A stretch of DNA of 22,972 bases from a virus, in the IMG/VR virus record IMGVR_UViG_3300020162_001647, positions 1 to 22,972 of that record; one strand, written 5' to 3'. Below the pieces are notes generated by a model. It made no database searches. It had not been told where the DNA came from and saw nothing but the letters and a program-made list of their open reading frames with translations. Shown here piece after piece: positions 7,210 to 13,857 of the stretch. The position numbers were made by a program, and so were the translations under genes. Position 1 is the stretch's first letter. The number at the start of each line of letters is the position of its first letter.

Positions 7210-7246
7210 TACCTTAAGATACGAAATAGTACGCAGACTAGCAACT
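7210..7246 (-). promoter_or_regulatory. Promoter, Bacteroidota-like (-33 TTG / -7 TATCTTAAG)
   Basis: Minus strand: AGTTG (TTG 7242-7244), a 20-base gap, then TATCTT (7216-7221) followed by AAGGTA. Five other sites in the window share the same boxes and exactly the same gap. Drives the 266-residue gene starting at 7180. The promoter overlaps the 3' end of the upstream 38-residue gene. Confidence 0.75.
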
Positions 7247-7354
7247 TTTCCCATGTTTATTTTCCGGATTTTTTAAACCTAAATAAACAAAGAATCCGAT
7301 TACAAATGGTGTAAAAATTACCATCTCGATTAATAATTCTTGTAAAGCTGTCAT
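7238..7354 (-). CDS. Small single-pass membrane protein, 38 aa
   Basis: ORF from ATG at 7354 to TAG at 7238. Residues 8-26 are hydrophobic (LIEMVIFTPFVIGFFVYLG), a probable single membrane helix, followed by a short basic tail ending KSC. It sits about 20 bases downstream of its own conserved promoter (7373-7410), the best evidence that it is expressed. Its stop codon lies within the next promoter. No family recognised. Confidence 0.6.
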   Translation of the reverse strand: MTALQELLIEMVIFTPFVIGFFVYLGLKNPENKHGKSC

Positions 7355-7372
7355 AGTGTCTATCTTTTTATT

Positions 7373-7410
7373 ATACCTTAAGATACGGACACTTACGCAG
7401 ACTAGCAACT
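7373..7410 (-). promoter_or_regulatory. Promoter, Bacteroidota-like
   Basis: AGTTG, 20-base gap, TATCTTAAGGTA on the minus strand, nearly identical to the site at 7210-7246, including GCTAGTCTGCGTA just after the TTG box. Serves the 38-residue membrane protein gene. Confidence 0.75.
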
Positions 7411-7453
7411 ATTACACAAAATAAGTCACGGAAAACCTAAAGATTTTTCATTG

Positions 7454-7493
7454 AGAATCAATGAGTTATAACTTATTAAGAATCAATGAGTTA
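7454..7493 (-). repeat. Two copies of a 15-base repeat, TAACTCATTGATTCT
   Basis: Exact copies at 7454-7468 and 7479-7493 (minus-strand sequence), just after the stop of the GT2 gene and upstream of the promoter at 7373-7410. A third exact copy overlaps a stop codon at 10443-10457. The first copy extends into the hairpin CATTGA-TTC-TCAATG; the second can pair AACT..ATT with AAT.AGTT. Position at gene ends suggests an RNA 3' end, processing site or protein-binding site. No strong T tract follows. Confidence 0.6.
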
Positions 7494-7495
7494 GA

Positions 7496-8218
7496 CTAGT
7501 CCCAATATCCATGAGATTCTCTAAAGAATGCAGGATTTTTTCTATTAATATAGCTCTTTACCATTATGTAAAACATCCATAATACCCCCTTAGATTTGAA
7601 TCTACGAGAAGATGTATACGTTCCGGTTACCTTATGCACTCTAAACTCTTCTGGTTCTATCTTTTGGGATATTGAATAGTCCTCTGCAAATAACTCTTCC
7701 GGATTATATCCTCCTACTCCCCAGTATGCTTCTGTTCTCCATAATTGGAATCCTCCTATAGCAAATGGTACTTTAAGTTTTATAGATACAAGCTGTAATA
7801 AGTCAAATAACCTAAACACCCACTTATAAGGAACGTCTGTATAGAATGGAACTGTAACTAAACCCTTCTTGTATCTCATACATTGAACTAATATATTTCT
7901 ATTTGTTAAAAATATATCTGCATCTAAGAATAACATGTAAGGAGTCTTTACTAAGATGCTTCCGGCAAGTCTTCCTTGAGATGGATAACCTCCTTCAATT
8001 ACTTCTATTTTTAATGGTATATTTTTAAAGGTTGCTTTTACCTTTTCGATCCACTTTAATGATTCTTTTTCATCGGAGACATCGGCAATAATAACTCTGG
8101 TTTCTAGTATACCTTTTTGTTTTGAAAGATAGTCTACACATTCGTATAAAGTCTTACCTTCGTTTTTAGAAGGAATAACTATTGTTAATCTATCCTTTAA
8201 TGACTTTGTATTCTCCAT
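7496..8218 (-). CDS. Glycosyltransferase family 2
   Basis: Transfers a sugar from a nucleotide sugar. 240 residues with the GT2 start LTIVIPSKNEGKTL (11-24), strand RVIIADVSD (41-49), and metal site FLDAD (97-101, D99/D101) after the usual helix SILVKTPYML. The acceptor-side FAEDYSISQKI near residue 190 fits the catalytic ED motif of the family. No transmembrane helix is evident, so it is cytosolic or peripheral. It overlaps the phosphoesterase gene upstream by 29 bases, so the two are coupled and may act together on a lipid-linked or envelope glycan. Confidence 0.85.
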   Translation of the reverse strand: MENTKSLKDRLTIVIPSKNEGKTLYECVDYLSKQKGILETRVIIADVSDEKESLKWIEKVKATFKNIPLKIEVIEGGYPSQGRLAGSILVKTPYMLFLDADIFLTNRNILVQCMRYKKGLVTVPFYTDVPYKWVFRLFDLLQLVSIKLKVPFAIGGFQLWRTEAYWGVGGYNPEELFAEDYSISQKIEPEEFRVHKVTGTYTSSRRFKSKGVLWMFYIMVKSYINRKNPAFFRESHGYWD

Positions 8219-8873
8219 CGTATATGATATATGAGTTGTTTTCTATCCAATCTCCGCAGTTTAAGTATCTGCTGCCATTTATAATCTTATCATCTGGATG
8301 GTGAATATGTCCACACATTACTGTCTTGCAATTGTGTTTAAGACCTTGTCTAACTATCTCTTCTTCAAAAGAAGTCATAAACTTAACAGCTTCCTTCACT
8401 TTACCTTTTAAGTACTTAGAGAAGCTTCTTTTATATCCCCAAGACTTTAATGTTCTGTCTATAGAGATAGCTAAATCATACCCTATACTTCCTAAGATGC
8501 CAAGCCATTTTAATTTAACAACTCCATCGTATAAGTCTCCATGAGTTATATAAGTATCTTTCCATATATATTCGTTATGTATCTCTATCTTACCAAAATG
8601 AATATCTTGGTAGTCTCTCATAAACTCATCATGATTACCGGGTATGTAAATAACCTTAGTCCCGTTTTTTGAGTAGGATAAGATCTTTCGAATTACATTG
8701 GTATGAGATTGTGGCCAGCGGAATTTACGCTTAAGTAACCACCCGTCAATAATGTCACCAACTAAAAATAGATATTCTGGCTGGTATTCTTTTAGTACAC
8801 TTAGTACTTGTTCTGCGTTAGATCCTTTAGATCCTAAATGAACGTCTGATATAAATAAAGCTTCTATCTTCAC
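8190..8873 (-). CDS. LpxH-like metallophosphoesterase
   Basis: Calcineurin-like phosphoesterase of the UDP-2,3-diacylglucosamine pyrophosphatase type (COG2908-like). In bacteria the relative cleaves the pyrophosphate of a lipid A precursor. All family motifs are present in 227 residues: DVH (D10, H12), GDIIDGW (39-45), GNHD (79-82), HGD (111-113), GHIH (188-191) and the C-terminal NCGDWIENNSYIIYDG block. The start is GTG at 8873, fixed by the N-terminal motif. Coupled to the GT2 gene. Its presence on a phage suggests change to lipid A or another diphospho-linked glycolipid; the substrate is inferred. Confidence 0.85.
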   Translation of the reverse strand: MKIEALFISDVHLGSKGSNAEQVLSVLKEYQPEYLFLVGDIIDGWLLKRKFRWPQSHTNVIRKILSYSKNGTKVIYIPGNHDEFMRDYQDIHFGKIEIHNEYIWKDTYITHGDLYDGVVKLKWLGILGSIGYDLAISIDRTLKSWGYKRSFSKYLKGKVKEAVKFMTSFEEEIVRQGLKHNCKTVMCGHIHHPDDKIINGSRYLNCGDWIENNSYIIYDGEYKVIKG

Positions 8874-8925
8874 TATGATAAATAGTATTCTTTATTTTAT
8901 CGTAAGTTCAATAAATTATTAAGAT

Positions 8926-9549
8926 CTATGACTTTATCATACAATATTTACCATATTCCGGAAATTGGAACTTAAAGAACTCTACGTTTTTATCTTTAAA
9001 GAATTCATTTATAGCAATAACTGCTCCAGGCCACTTTTTTCCTTCCCCGTATTCATCAAACAATACTAAACCCCCCGGGGTTACTTTATCGTATAATGTC
9101 TCTAATACTGTTTTATATGACTGATATAAGTCGCAATCAATATGTAAGATTGCTATAGCACTTCCTGAGTAATCCTTAGTAGTCTCTTCAAAGAAACCTT
9201 TAACTACCTCTACAGGCACATTAGCTCTTTCTCTAACCTTGTATGCTTCTTCTATCGGCCTAGCCCATTGTCCTTTTCTAGGGTTACGTTTAGAAGTATC
9301 TTCTTTACTTGGTTCTGGAAAGCCTTCAAAGGAATCGTATAAATGAATCGATCGTTGTCTAATGGTTCCATCTATCATCAAGTCTGTAAAGATATTAGCA
9401 GTTATTCCACCGCCAAAGCCGCATTCAACTAAACTACCTGGAAGATGATTTATTAACGGTAATACTTCTTTAAAGTATTCTCGGTAGTTATCTCGGTTGT
9501 CTTCAATTGGAGAAGCATTAATTTTCTTTTTGTCTACTACTGTTATCAT
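8926..9549 (-). CDS. TylF/MycF-like O-methyltransferase
   Basis: SAM-dependent methyltransferase of the macrocin O-methyltransferase family, which methylates sugar hydroxyls and needs Mg2+. 207 residues: VECGFGGGITANIF (41-54) is the SAM loop, HLYDSFEGFPEP (69-80) the characteristic family block, LHIDCDLYQSY (135-145) carries D138/D140 and VLFDEYG (162-168) carries D165, all fitting the metal site. It stands between small membrane protein genes and the phosphoesterase/GT2 pair, so a glycan target fits. Length is close to the family norm. Substrate unknown. Confidence 0.88.
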   Translation of the reverse strand: MITVVDKKKINASPIEDNRDNYREYFKEVLPLINHLPGSLVECGFGGGITANIFTDLMIDGTIRQRSIHLYDSFEGFPEPSKEDTSKRNPRKGQWARPIEEAYKVRERANVPVEVVKGFFEETTKDYSGSAIAILHIDCDLYQSYKTVLETLYDKVTPGGLVLFDEYGEGKKWPGAVIAINEFFKDKNVEFFKFQFPEYGKYCMIKS

Positions 9550-9554
9550 AATTT

Positions 9555-9722
9555 TTACTTTCTGCTTCTAAAAGCTGCTCCTAGAATTGATATAAGGAGA
9601 GATAATCCAAATGCCTGAGTCCAGGTAATTGGGTAGAATAATCCTACAGCCCAATGTATAAGAGTTAACTCTATAAACATAACGACTGCTATTAATGTAA
9701 GCGCTCCTATAACCTTTAACAT
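9555..9722 (-). CDS. Small membrane protein, two helices, 55 aa
   Basis: Two hydrophobic segments, about residues 3-22 and 31-49, separated by an aromatic turn (FYPITW), ending FRSRK. Start chosen at ATG 9722, one base after the upstream stop (TAA then TATG). An upstream in-frame ATG at 9755 would overlap the preceding gene by 32 bases. No family recognised; likely inner membrane. Confidence 0.6.
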   Translation of the reverse strand: MLKVIGALTLIAVVMFIELTLIHWAVGLFYPITWTQAFGLSLLISILGAAFRSRK

Positions 9723-9723
9723 A

Positions 9724-9906
9724 TTAGTCTTTTTTATCTTTTGATACTGCTCCAAATAAGAGCATAAATCCTAACATACCACTTATAGAAAAGCAGAAAG
9801 CTTCGTTCAAAGGTTGGATAGTTAAACCTGTGTTACCTGTTATCAACAAACCTGCCCATATAAAGGCAAGTATCGATCCGATTGCGTATAAAGTTCTTTG
9901 TTTCAT
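9724..9906 (-). CDS. Small membrane protein, two helices, 60 aa
   Basis: Hydrophobic segments at about residues 5-24 and 35-54, a basic start (MKQR) and a charged end (SKDKKD). A small two-pass inner-membrane protein of unknown role. It is followed immediately by another two-pass protein of similar size; the pair may function together. Confidence 0.6.
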   Translation of the reverse strand: MKQRTLYAIGSILAFIWAGLLITGNTGLTIQPLNEAFCFSISGMLGFMLLFGAVSKDKKD

Positions 9907-9928
9907 ATCTATAAATATTAGTGTTTAA

Positions 9929-10324
9929 TTAAGCTACATTCATTACAAAAGCCTTATCTGCCCAAGTCTTTGCTTTAACAGCAGCATATTGTAATTGACT
10001 ATATAAATTAGTTTTTAAGAAATAACAATTAATAGTACCAACTTCTAACTCAGCTAAGATCTCACTATCGATTAATACAACCTTCTTACCTTTCAAAGCA
10101 AATACTGTAAGCCAATGATCAGTTCCTTCTGGCTTAAATTCTACTGTCTGAAGAGCTCCTTTCTGGAAACTATTTAATACCTGAGCTCCAGATGTGTAAC
10201 GGCCTTTCGACTCTGCTACTGTAAAGAAACCAGCCTTACATTTAACTACTGCTCTAAATTCACCTTGACGTCCATTAATGAACTCTACTGTGTTAATTCC
10301 GATTGCATTGATGATGTTTTTCAT
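9929..10324 (-). CDS. Promoter-driven hypothetical protein, 131 aa
   Basis: Not recognised. Looks like a beta-rich domain (TVEFINGRQGEFRAVVKCKA near 12-31, WLTVFALKGKKVVLID near 81-96) with a C-terminal helix QLQYAAVKAKTWADKAF. It has its own promoter at 10377-10414 and the AAAGGTTATG start. Lack of a signal or membrane segment points to the cytosol. A role in host take-over would fit a small, separately promoted phage ORFan but is speculative. Confidence 0.68.
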   Translation of the reverse strand: MKNIINAIGINTVEFINGRQGEFRAVVKCKAGFFTVAESKGRYTSGAQVLNSFQKGALQTVEFKPEGTDHWLTVFALKGKKVVLIDSEILAELEVGTINCYFLKTNLYSQLQYAAVKAKTWADKAFVMNVA

Positions 10325-10376
10325 AACCTTTGTTTTTTATTGTTTAAGTATCGTTAAAGTATCTATCTCTCTAACA

Positions 10377-10414
10377 TACCTTAAGGTACGAACATTCGGC
10401 CAGAATTCCAACTA
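10377..10414 (-). promoter_or_regulatory. Promoter, Bacteroidota-like, with palindromic -7 region
   Basis: TAGTTG (TTG 10409-10411), 20-base gap, TACCTT (10383-10388) on the minus strand. The -7 region reads TACCTTAAGGTA, a perfect 12-base palindrome that could also be an operator. Drives the gene starting at 10324. The gene-free region 10325-10454 (130 bases) holds this promoter, its leader, part of the repeat and a small AAAGTA/TACTTT hairpin. Confidence 0.72.
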
Positions 10415-10442
10415 ATTCACAAAGTATTTTTTACTTTTATTC

Positions 10443-10457
10443 AGAATCAATGAGTTA
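10443..10457 (-). repeat. Third copy of the TAACTCATTGATTCT repeat
   Basis: Exact 15-base match to the two copies at 7454-7493. Here the TAA of the repeat is the stop codon of the 10455-10667 gene, and the repeat runs into the region before the next promoter, as at the other location. Confidence 0.55.
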
Positions 10458-10667
10458 TGCAGCGAATTCAGACTGCTTTATGTTGTAAAATTCTCTTAAA
10501 ATCGCCTGTTTTTCTAGTGCTATATTAGGATCTGTACCTAACCCGACTTCGAATCTAGTATAGATTTCTATCATTTTCTCACAAGCTTCAAACTGAAGTA
10601 TGTTACTTACTGATTGAATAGTCTTATAGACTTTCATAAATGCAGCTGTCTTTTTCTCGTTATTCAT
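10455..10667 (-). CDS. Hypothetical helical protein, 70 aa
   Basis: Not recognised. Nearly all-helical, with a Lys-rich start and segments MKVYKTIQSVSNILQFEACE and NIALEKQAILREFYN. It starts with the shared AAAGGTTATG context, 5 bases after the stop of the 10673-11092 gene. Its stop codon is part of the 15-base repeat. No membrane segment. Confidence 0.65.
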   Translation of the reverse strand: MNNEKKTAAFMKVYKTIQSVSNILQFEACEKMIEIYTRFEVGLGTDPNIALEKQAILREFYNIKQSEFAA

Positions 10668-10672
10668 AACCT

Positions 10673-11092
10673 TTATTTTTTAACTGTTAGTAATAATTTA
10701 TCTTCTACTATCTTAATATGAGTAACAATTCCTTCTAAACCACCACCAAAGTGACTCATATCAGTTCCTGTACTCATATAAGGTCCTCCTGAAGGATCAA
10801 ACATATCGATCGTATCCATATCCGATACAATTAATGGAGCGAATAATTTCATAATCCAATTCTTACCATCTCTCCATTCGTGGACTACTTCTTTAAACTT
10901 CTCTAAAGACATTGGAGTACCGTCTGGTTGTTCAAAGATTACATCACAATAAGCTTGGTATGCTTCTGTATAGATGTTTGGAAAGCCGTAGCGGCAGTAT
11001 TCTGGATTATACCCAGACATTACAATAGTATCTTCGTTTTGTTCGAAGACAATCTGATCGCGGTAGCGATTTACGTAAGTTTGTTTGATCAT
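10673..11092 (-). CDS. Promoter-driven hypothetical protein, 139 aa
   Basis: Not recognised. Aromatic N-terminal half (YNPEYCRYGFPNIYTEAYQA about 29-48), a Gly/Ser/Met-rich acidic loop (MDTIDMFDPSGGPYMSTG near 93-110) and a C-terminal beta strand with helix. It has its own promoter at 11113-11149 and the AAAGGTTATG start, forming a two-gene unit with 10455-10667. Probably cytosolic. Confidence 0.68.
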   Translation of the reverse strand: MIKQTYVNRYRDQIVFEQNEDTIVMSGYNPEYCRYGFPNIYTEAYQAYCDVIFEQPDGTPMSLEKFKEVVHEWRDGKNWIMKLFAPLIVSDMDTIDMFDPSGGPYMSTGTDMSHFGGGLEGIVTHIKIVEDKLLLTVKK

Positions 11093-11112
11093 AACCTTTA
11101 TCTTTTTAATTA

Positions 11113-11149
11113 TACCTTAAGATACGAATAATAAAGTTCTAAAGCAACT
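11113..11149 (-). promoter_or_regulatory. Promoter, Bacteroidota-like
   Basis: AGTTG (TTG 11145-11147), 20-base gap, TATCTTAAGGTA (TATCTT 11119-11124) on the minus strand. It sits about 20-30 bases before the gene start at 11092, with an A/T-rich leader and AAAGGTTATG. Confidence 0.75.
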
Positions 11150-11163
11150 CTTTTTTTCCGGAA

Positions 11164-11346
11164 CTAATCTTCATGAAAGAAATGATAAATAAAGACCGAT
11201 ACGATTATAGGCCAAAATATCACATTTCTAAATCTATCTGAAAAGGTCCAAGGAGGTCCTATTTGTCTAGCTGTAGTAAACCACTCTAGCCAAGATCCCC
11301 ATACCATACCTAAACAAAGGTAGTATACTACTAAATATTGTTCCAT
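11164..11346 (-). CDS. Small membrane protein, 60 aa
   Basis: Two hydrophobic, aromatic segments, about residues 4-23 (LVVYYLCLGMVWGSWLEWF) and 40-57 (NVIFWPIIVSVFIYHFF), with a polar connection. Likely a two-pass inner-membrane protein; no family recognised. It is the last gene before the promoter at 11113-11149. Confidence 0.6.
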   Translation of the reverse strand: MEQYLVVYYLCLGMVWGSWLEWFTTARQIGPPWTFSDRFRNVIFWPIIVSVFIYHFFHED

Positions 11347-11355
11347 AGTTTTAAG

Positions 11356-11589
11356 TTAAGCTGGCCATTTTCCTTTTGGACAGTTTTTTTGTTCTGGTGT
11401 TGCAGAAGTAAATACCTTACCTCTTAGTGGGCAGCCGCATGCATTACATACATCCATCCCAACACTATTTACTCCTCTATCTTCGCAAGTATCGCAAATC
11501 TTGTATCTAATCTCTGCTAATCTTTTTCGAATAGGGGAAGGATTTAATGCTGTTGACCAGGCTTCTACTATCTCAAAGATCTTATTCAT
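11356..11589 (-). CDS. Cys-rich zinc-ribbon protein, paralogue 1
   Basis: 77 residues with cysteines at 32, 35, 48, 51, 53 and 70 in the pattern CxxC, CxxCGCPLxGKxFT, then CPxGKW. The CGCPL...CPxxKW signature is one I associate with small phage zinc-ribbon proteins. The protein at 22057-22338 shares the whole layout, including a helix with NP and R-Y before the first Cys pair, so the two are paralogues. Probably binds zinc and protein or nucleic acid; the role is unknown. Confidence 0.72.
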   Translation of the reverse strand: MNKIFEIVEAWSTALNPSPIRKRLAEIRYKICDTCEDRGVNSVGMDVCNACGCPLRGKVFTSATPEQKNCPKGKWPA

Positions 11590-11590
11590 A

Positions 11591-11779
11591 TTAGTTAAAG
11601 ATTACAATTTGTTCTTCTGTTGATGGATTCTGTAAACGTTTCTTAATTGATCGTCCTCTAGGGGCTGATTTCAATCTCTCATATGTAATATCTTCTAATA
11701 CAATATGGTGACCATACTCTACTATATCTGCGATTTTAGGAGAGATTCTGGTTGAGGCTACATAATAACTTTTTTTCAT
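11591..11779 (-). CDS. Hypothetical protein, 62 aa
   Basis: Not recognised. Basic, with a beta strand start (KSYYVASTRISPKIAD) and a basic helix (RGRSIKKRLQNPS, about 42-54). No signal peptide or membrane segment. One base separates it from the zinc-ribbon gene downstream. Confidence 0.6.
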   Translation of the reverse strand: MKKSYYVASTRISPKIADIVEYGHHIVLEDITYERLKSAPRGRSIKKRLQNPSTEEQIVIFN

Positions 11780-11796
11780 AACTGATTTTGGTTTGT

Positions 11797-12399
11797 TTAA
11801 ATGTTCTGCTCTTGATATAATTTTTGATACTTCTTAGCCATTTGTTTATAATTCATTCTAAACGTATCTGGCATAGCATCGTAAATTGCTTGGTTTCTAT
11901 AAGGAGAGTTACCTGGCTTACTCCACTTTCTGGAATAATACATCCAGTTATAAAACTGAACATATGCATTTGCTCTCTTAATATAATCTTTAATATCGAT
12001 AGGTAAGTTCCATTGCTTAATTAGTTTAACTGAGCGTTTCTCATTGTCTAATTCAAGGTCTCTACTACTATCTATATGCTGTTTAATATTCTTCTTTCTC
12101 TTACCGGCTAACCAATCTTCTAGATGGCCGATACCTTCACATCCTTCTTCCCATTCTTTACATCCTTCCGCCCATTGTGTTAAGTGACCATATTCATGAA
12201 CTAGTAAACCTAACCAGGCATCTTCGTTCTTAGTCGCTACAACCAACTTCCTTTCTTCTGAGTCGAAATAGCCTCCGCATTTGATATTACCTGTAAGTAA
12301 TAGAAATTTGACTGGCCTTAGTTGTAGCTTTATTTTATGCTTTTTACACTCTGCTTTAACATGTTCGATAAATGCTTGAACGTTCGGATTATTTAACAT
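11797..12399 (-). CDS. Zincin-like putative metallopeptidase
   Basis: 200 residues. LLVHEYGHLTQW carries HEYGH (68-72), the HExxH zinc and catalytic motif. A later helix rich in acids (DLELDNEKRSVKL, about residues 109-121) could supply the third, Glu ligand as in gluzincins. A Cys/Glu-rich insert lies between them. No signal peptide, so it acts in the cytosol or is packaged in the virion. Possible roles are cutting a host or phage protein. Promoter-like boxes lie at 12420-12447. Motif is certain, activity inferred. Confidence 0.68.
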   Translation of the reverse strand: MLNNPNVQAFIEHVKAECKKHKIKLQLRPVKFLLLTGNIKCGGYFDSEERKLVVATKNEDAWLGLLVHEYGHLTQWAEGCKEWEEGCEGIGHLEDWLAGKRKKNIKQHIDSSRDLELDNEKRSVKLIKQWNLPIDIKDYIKRANAYVQFYNWMYYSRKWSKPGNSPYRNQAIYDAMPDTFRMNYKQMAKKYQKLYQEQNI

Positions 12400-12419
12400 A
12401 AACTAAGATTATATTAATA

Positions 12420-12447
12420 AATATAAGGAATCTTAGCTTCTCTACAA
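12420..12447 (-). promoter_or_regulatory. Weaker promoter-like site
   Basis: TTG (12445-12447), 19-base gap, TATATTTA (12418-12425) on the minus strand, fitting the general Bacteroidota TTG/TAnnTTTG pattern but not the exact repeated sequence. Lies about 20 bases before the zincin gene. Confidence 0.4.
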
Positions 12448-12448
12448 A

Positions 12449-12766
12449 CTATTTGATGTAGATGTATTCCACTCGCTTTAGCTTTCTATCCATCTCCTCT
12501 TCTTCTTTCCATTCCTTAATTACTTCTAGGGCTTTATATCGAGTAGTAAAAACAAAGTCACTGTAGACCCATTCGCGTAATACTTTTCCGTTGAATACTT
12601 TCCTCATAGGGACATAAATACGATGTCCGGAAGGGGTGTACTTAATTGCAATCTTATACTTGTCATGACCTACTACTATCTCTTCAACTCTATCTTTGAA
12701 ACTTAGAGTTTGTGCTACAACATTGCTTACGAAAAAAAAACTTAGAATTGTTAATAACTTCTTCAT
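12449..12766 (-). CDS. Secreted hypothetical protein, 105 aa
   Basis: The N-terminus is a standard signal peptide: MKK, a hydrophobic core LLTILSFFF, and a likely cut after VVA (residue 18). The mature part is basic and beta-like (HRIYVPMRKVFNGKVLREWV about 49-68) with a Lys/Glu-rich helix near the end. No lipobox, so probably a free periplasmic protein. Lies in the run that also holds an NlpC/P60 hydrolase, so an envelope or lysis role is possible. Confidence 0.65.
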   Translation of the reverse strand: MKKLLTILSFFFVSNVVAQTLSFKDRVEEIVVGHDKYKIAIKYTPSGHRIYVPMRKVFNGKVLREWVYSDFVFTTRYKALEVIKEWKEEEEMDRKLKRVEYIYIK

Positions 12767-12772
12767 ATTATT

Positions 12773-13027
12773 TTATTTGTTTATATTTGTATACTCTATA
12801 TTGCCAACTAGCTGATAAGCTTCCCACATCTTTTCTAAAGCTTCCTGTATCAGTTCACCAACTTCTTGATAATTCTCTGTAAACGGATGCTGTAATGCAT
12901 GATCATTTATCGTATTCATCATTACATAAAGCCTATCCATTAATTCTATAGAGTGACCTGGGTTTAGTTCATTAAGTGGTTTTGGATCAAATTCAGGACC
13001 AAAATCTAGTTGTAATTGTGTTGACAT
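12773..13027 (-). CDS. Hypothetical protein, 84 aa
   Basis: Not recognised. Polar N-terminus (QLQLDFGPEFDPKPLNELNP) followed by two helices (SIELMDRLYVMMNTINDHAL; YQEVGELIQEALEKMWEAYQ). Acidic, no membrane segment. Four bases separate it from the upstream gene stop and six from the secreted protein gene. Confidence 0.62.
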   Translation of the reverse strand: MSTQLQLDFGPEFDPKPLNELNPGHSIELMDRLYVMMNTINDHALQHPFTENYQEVGELIQEALEKMWEAYQLVGNIEYTNINK

Positions 13028-13031
13028 TTAC

Positions 13032-13424
13032 TTAGTATTTAATAAGTTGGTAATTGCTATTTTTAGTTTCAAAAGTTATAACTCCTTCTTCATTTTCTGT
13101 AAAAGAGTTCATAGCAGAGGTTAACCATGTATATGTACCGTAACGAGGATCTACTACTAAACTAGCTCCTACTAGTGGATTATCATGATGCTGTTTATAA
13201 CTTCCATTTTCATTCCATTCTAACCAGAGTACTTTTTTACCCGTTACTGTTAGATTGTCACTAGATCGAATAAGCTTATACTTGTAAGAGGGCTTACCTC
13301 CATGCTCTTCGCAATACAAGTCTTCAGTCATTCCTTCAGAAATAATCCTATTACATTTATGGCAGAGAGTTGCTCCTCTTCCTCCGTTAAATTTATGAAT
13401 AGGTTTAATCTTACTCTGTTTCAT
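13032..13424 (-). CDS. Hypothetical protein with N-terminal zinc finger, 130 aa
   Basis: Residues 18-41 carry CHKC, then C and H (CHKCNRIISEGM...YCEEHGG), a likely single zinc site. The rest is beta-rich (KVLWLEWNENGSYKQHHDN, SLVVDPRYGTYTWLTSAMNS, VITFETKNSNYQLI), reading as a small barrel-like domain. No family recognised. It overlaps the upstream Rz-like gene by 14 bases. Confidence 0.65.
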   Translation of the reverse strand: MKQSKIKPIHKFNGGRGATLCHKCNRIISEGMTEDLYCEEHGGKPSYKYKLIRSSDNLTVTGKKVLWLEWNENGSYKQHHDNPLVGASLVVDPRYGTYTWLTSAMNSFTENEEGVITFETKNSNYQLIKY

Positions 13425-13662
13425 GATTCATATAGTTACTAGCCTGTAGAGCTGCTTTAGGATTTACTCCCTGTAGGTAATCTAATGTTAACTCATATCT
13501 TCCTAGTTGGGTCTTCAATATGAAATTCTCTGAAGTTAGACTATCATTAACCTGTGTTAAAGTCTCTACTTGTTTCTTATACTCTATAGATTTATTTCTA
13601 GTAGATATAGCCCAGAAGCATAGAATAATAACCCCAATAATTAATACTATTGTATTTCTCAT
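13411..13662 (-). CDS. Membrane-anchored coiled-coil protein (Rz/i-spanin-like)
   Basis: 83 residues: an N-terminal membrane helix (residues 4-20, TIVLIIGVIILCFWAIS), then a basic turn and a heptad-like coiled coil (about 27-66, EYKKQVETLTQVNDSLTSEN and onward). This is the layout of inner-membrane spanins, which help break the outer membrane in phage lysis, though many phage accessory proteins share it. No lipoprotein o-spanin partner is seen. Its start overlaps the upstream 46-residue gene by 4 bases (ATGA), and a peptidoglycan-hydrolase-like gene is nearby. Assignment is tentative. Confidence 0.5.
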   Translation of the reverse strand: MRNTIVLIIGVIILCFWAISTRNKSIEYKKQVETLTQVNDSLTSENFILKTQLGRYELTLDYLQGVNPKAALQASNYMNHETE

Positions 13663-13799
13663 TTTTTACGTTTTAAAATGTCTTTTAATTTTTTACCTTC
13701 TTTAATTACTTTACCGCGTTGGTCTAGAGTAGGTGCAGTATAAAATTCTACTGCTATCCAAATTAACGAGACTACGCTACCGATTGCCATTGCTATCAT
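13659..13799 (-). CDS. Small membrane protein, 46 aa
   Basis: ORF from ATG at 13799 to TGA at 13659. Hydrophobic residues 1-20 (MIAMAIGSVVSLIWIAVEFY) followed by a basic amphipathic tail (KVIKEGKKLKDILKRKK). It lies about 17 bases after the conserved promoter at 13815-13846 and is coupled to the Rz-like gene by ATGA. A second in-frame ATG lies three codons in. No family recognised. Confidence 0.62.
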   Translation of the reverse strand: MIAMAIGSVVSLIWIAVEFYTAPTLDQRGKVIKEGKKLKDILKRKK

Positions 13800-13814
13800 A
13801 TACTTTCTTTTTAT

Positions 13815-13846
13815 AAAGATACGAATTTACCTTGCGATAAACAACT
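13815..13846 (-). promoter_or_regulatory. Promoter, Bacteroidota-like
   Basis: TAGTTG (TTG 13842-13844), 20-base gap, TATCTT (13816-13821) on the minus strand, preceded by TTCG as in the other copies; the AAGGTA after the -7 box is replaced by TATAAA. Heads the 46-residue membrane protein, Rz-like and zinc-finger gene run. Confidence 0.72.
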
Positions 13847-13857
13847 ACTAAATTTCC

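Noticed and set aside
9723-9755. Upstream ATG start for the two-helix membrane protein at 9555
   Set aside because: It would overlap the preceding gene by 32 bases, while the ATG at 9722 sits one base after that gene's stop and begins directly with the membrane segment.
10425-10441. AAAGTA/TACTTT hairpin as a terminator
   Set aside because: The stem is all A/T except one pair per arm and no T tract follows; too weak to call.
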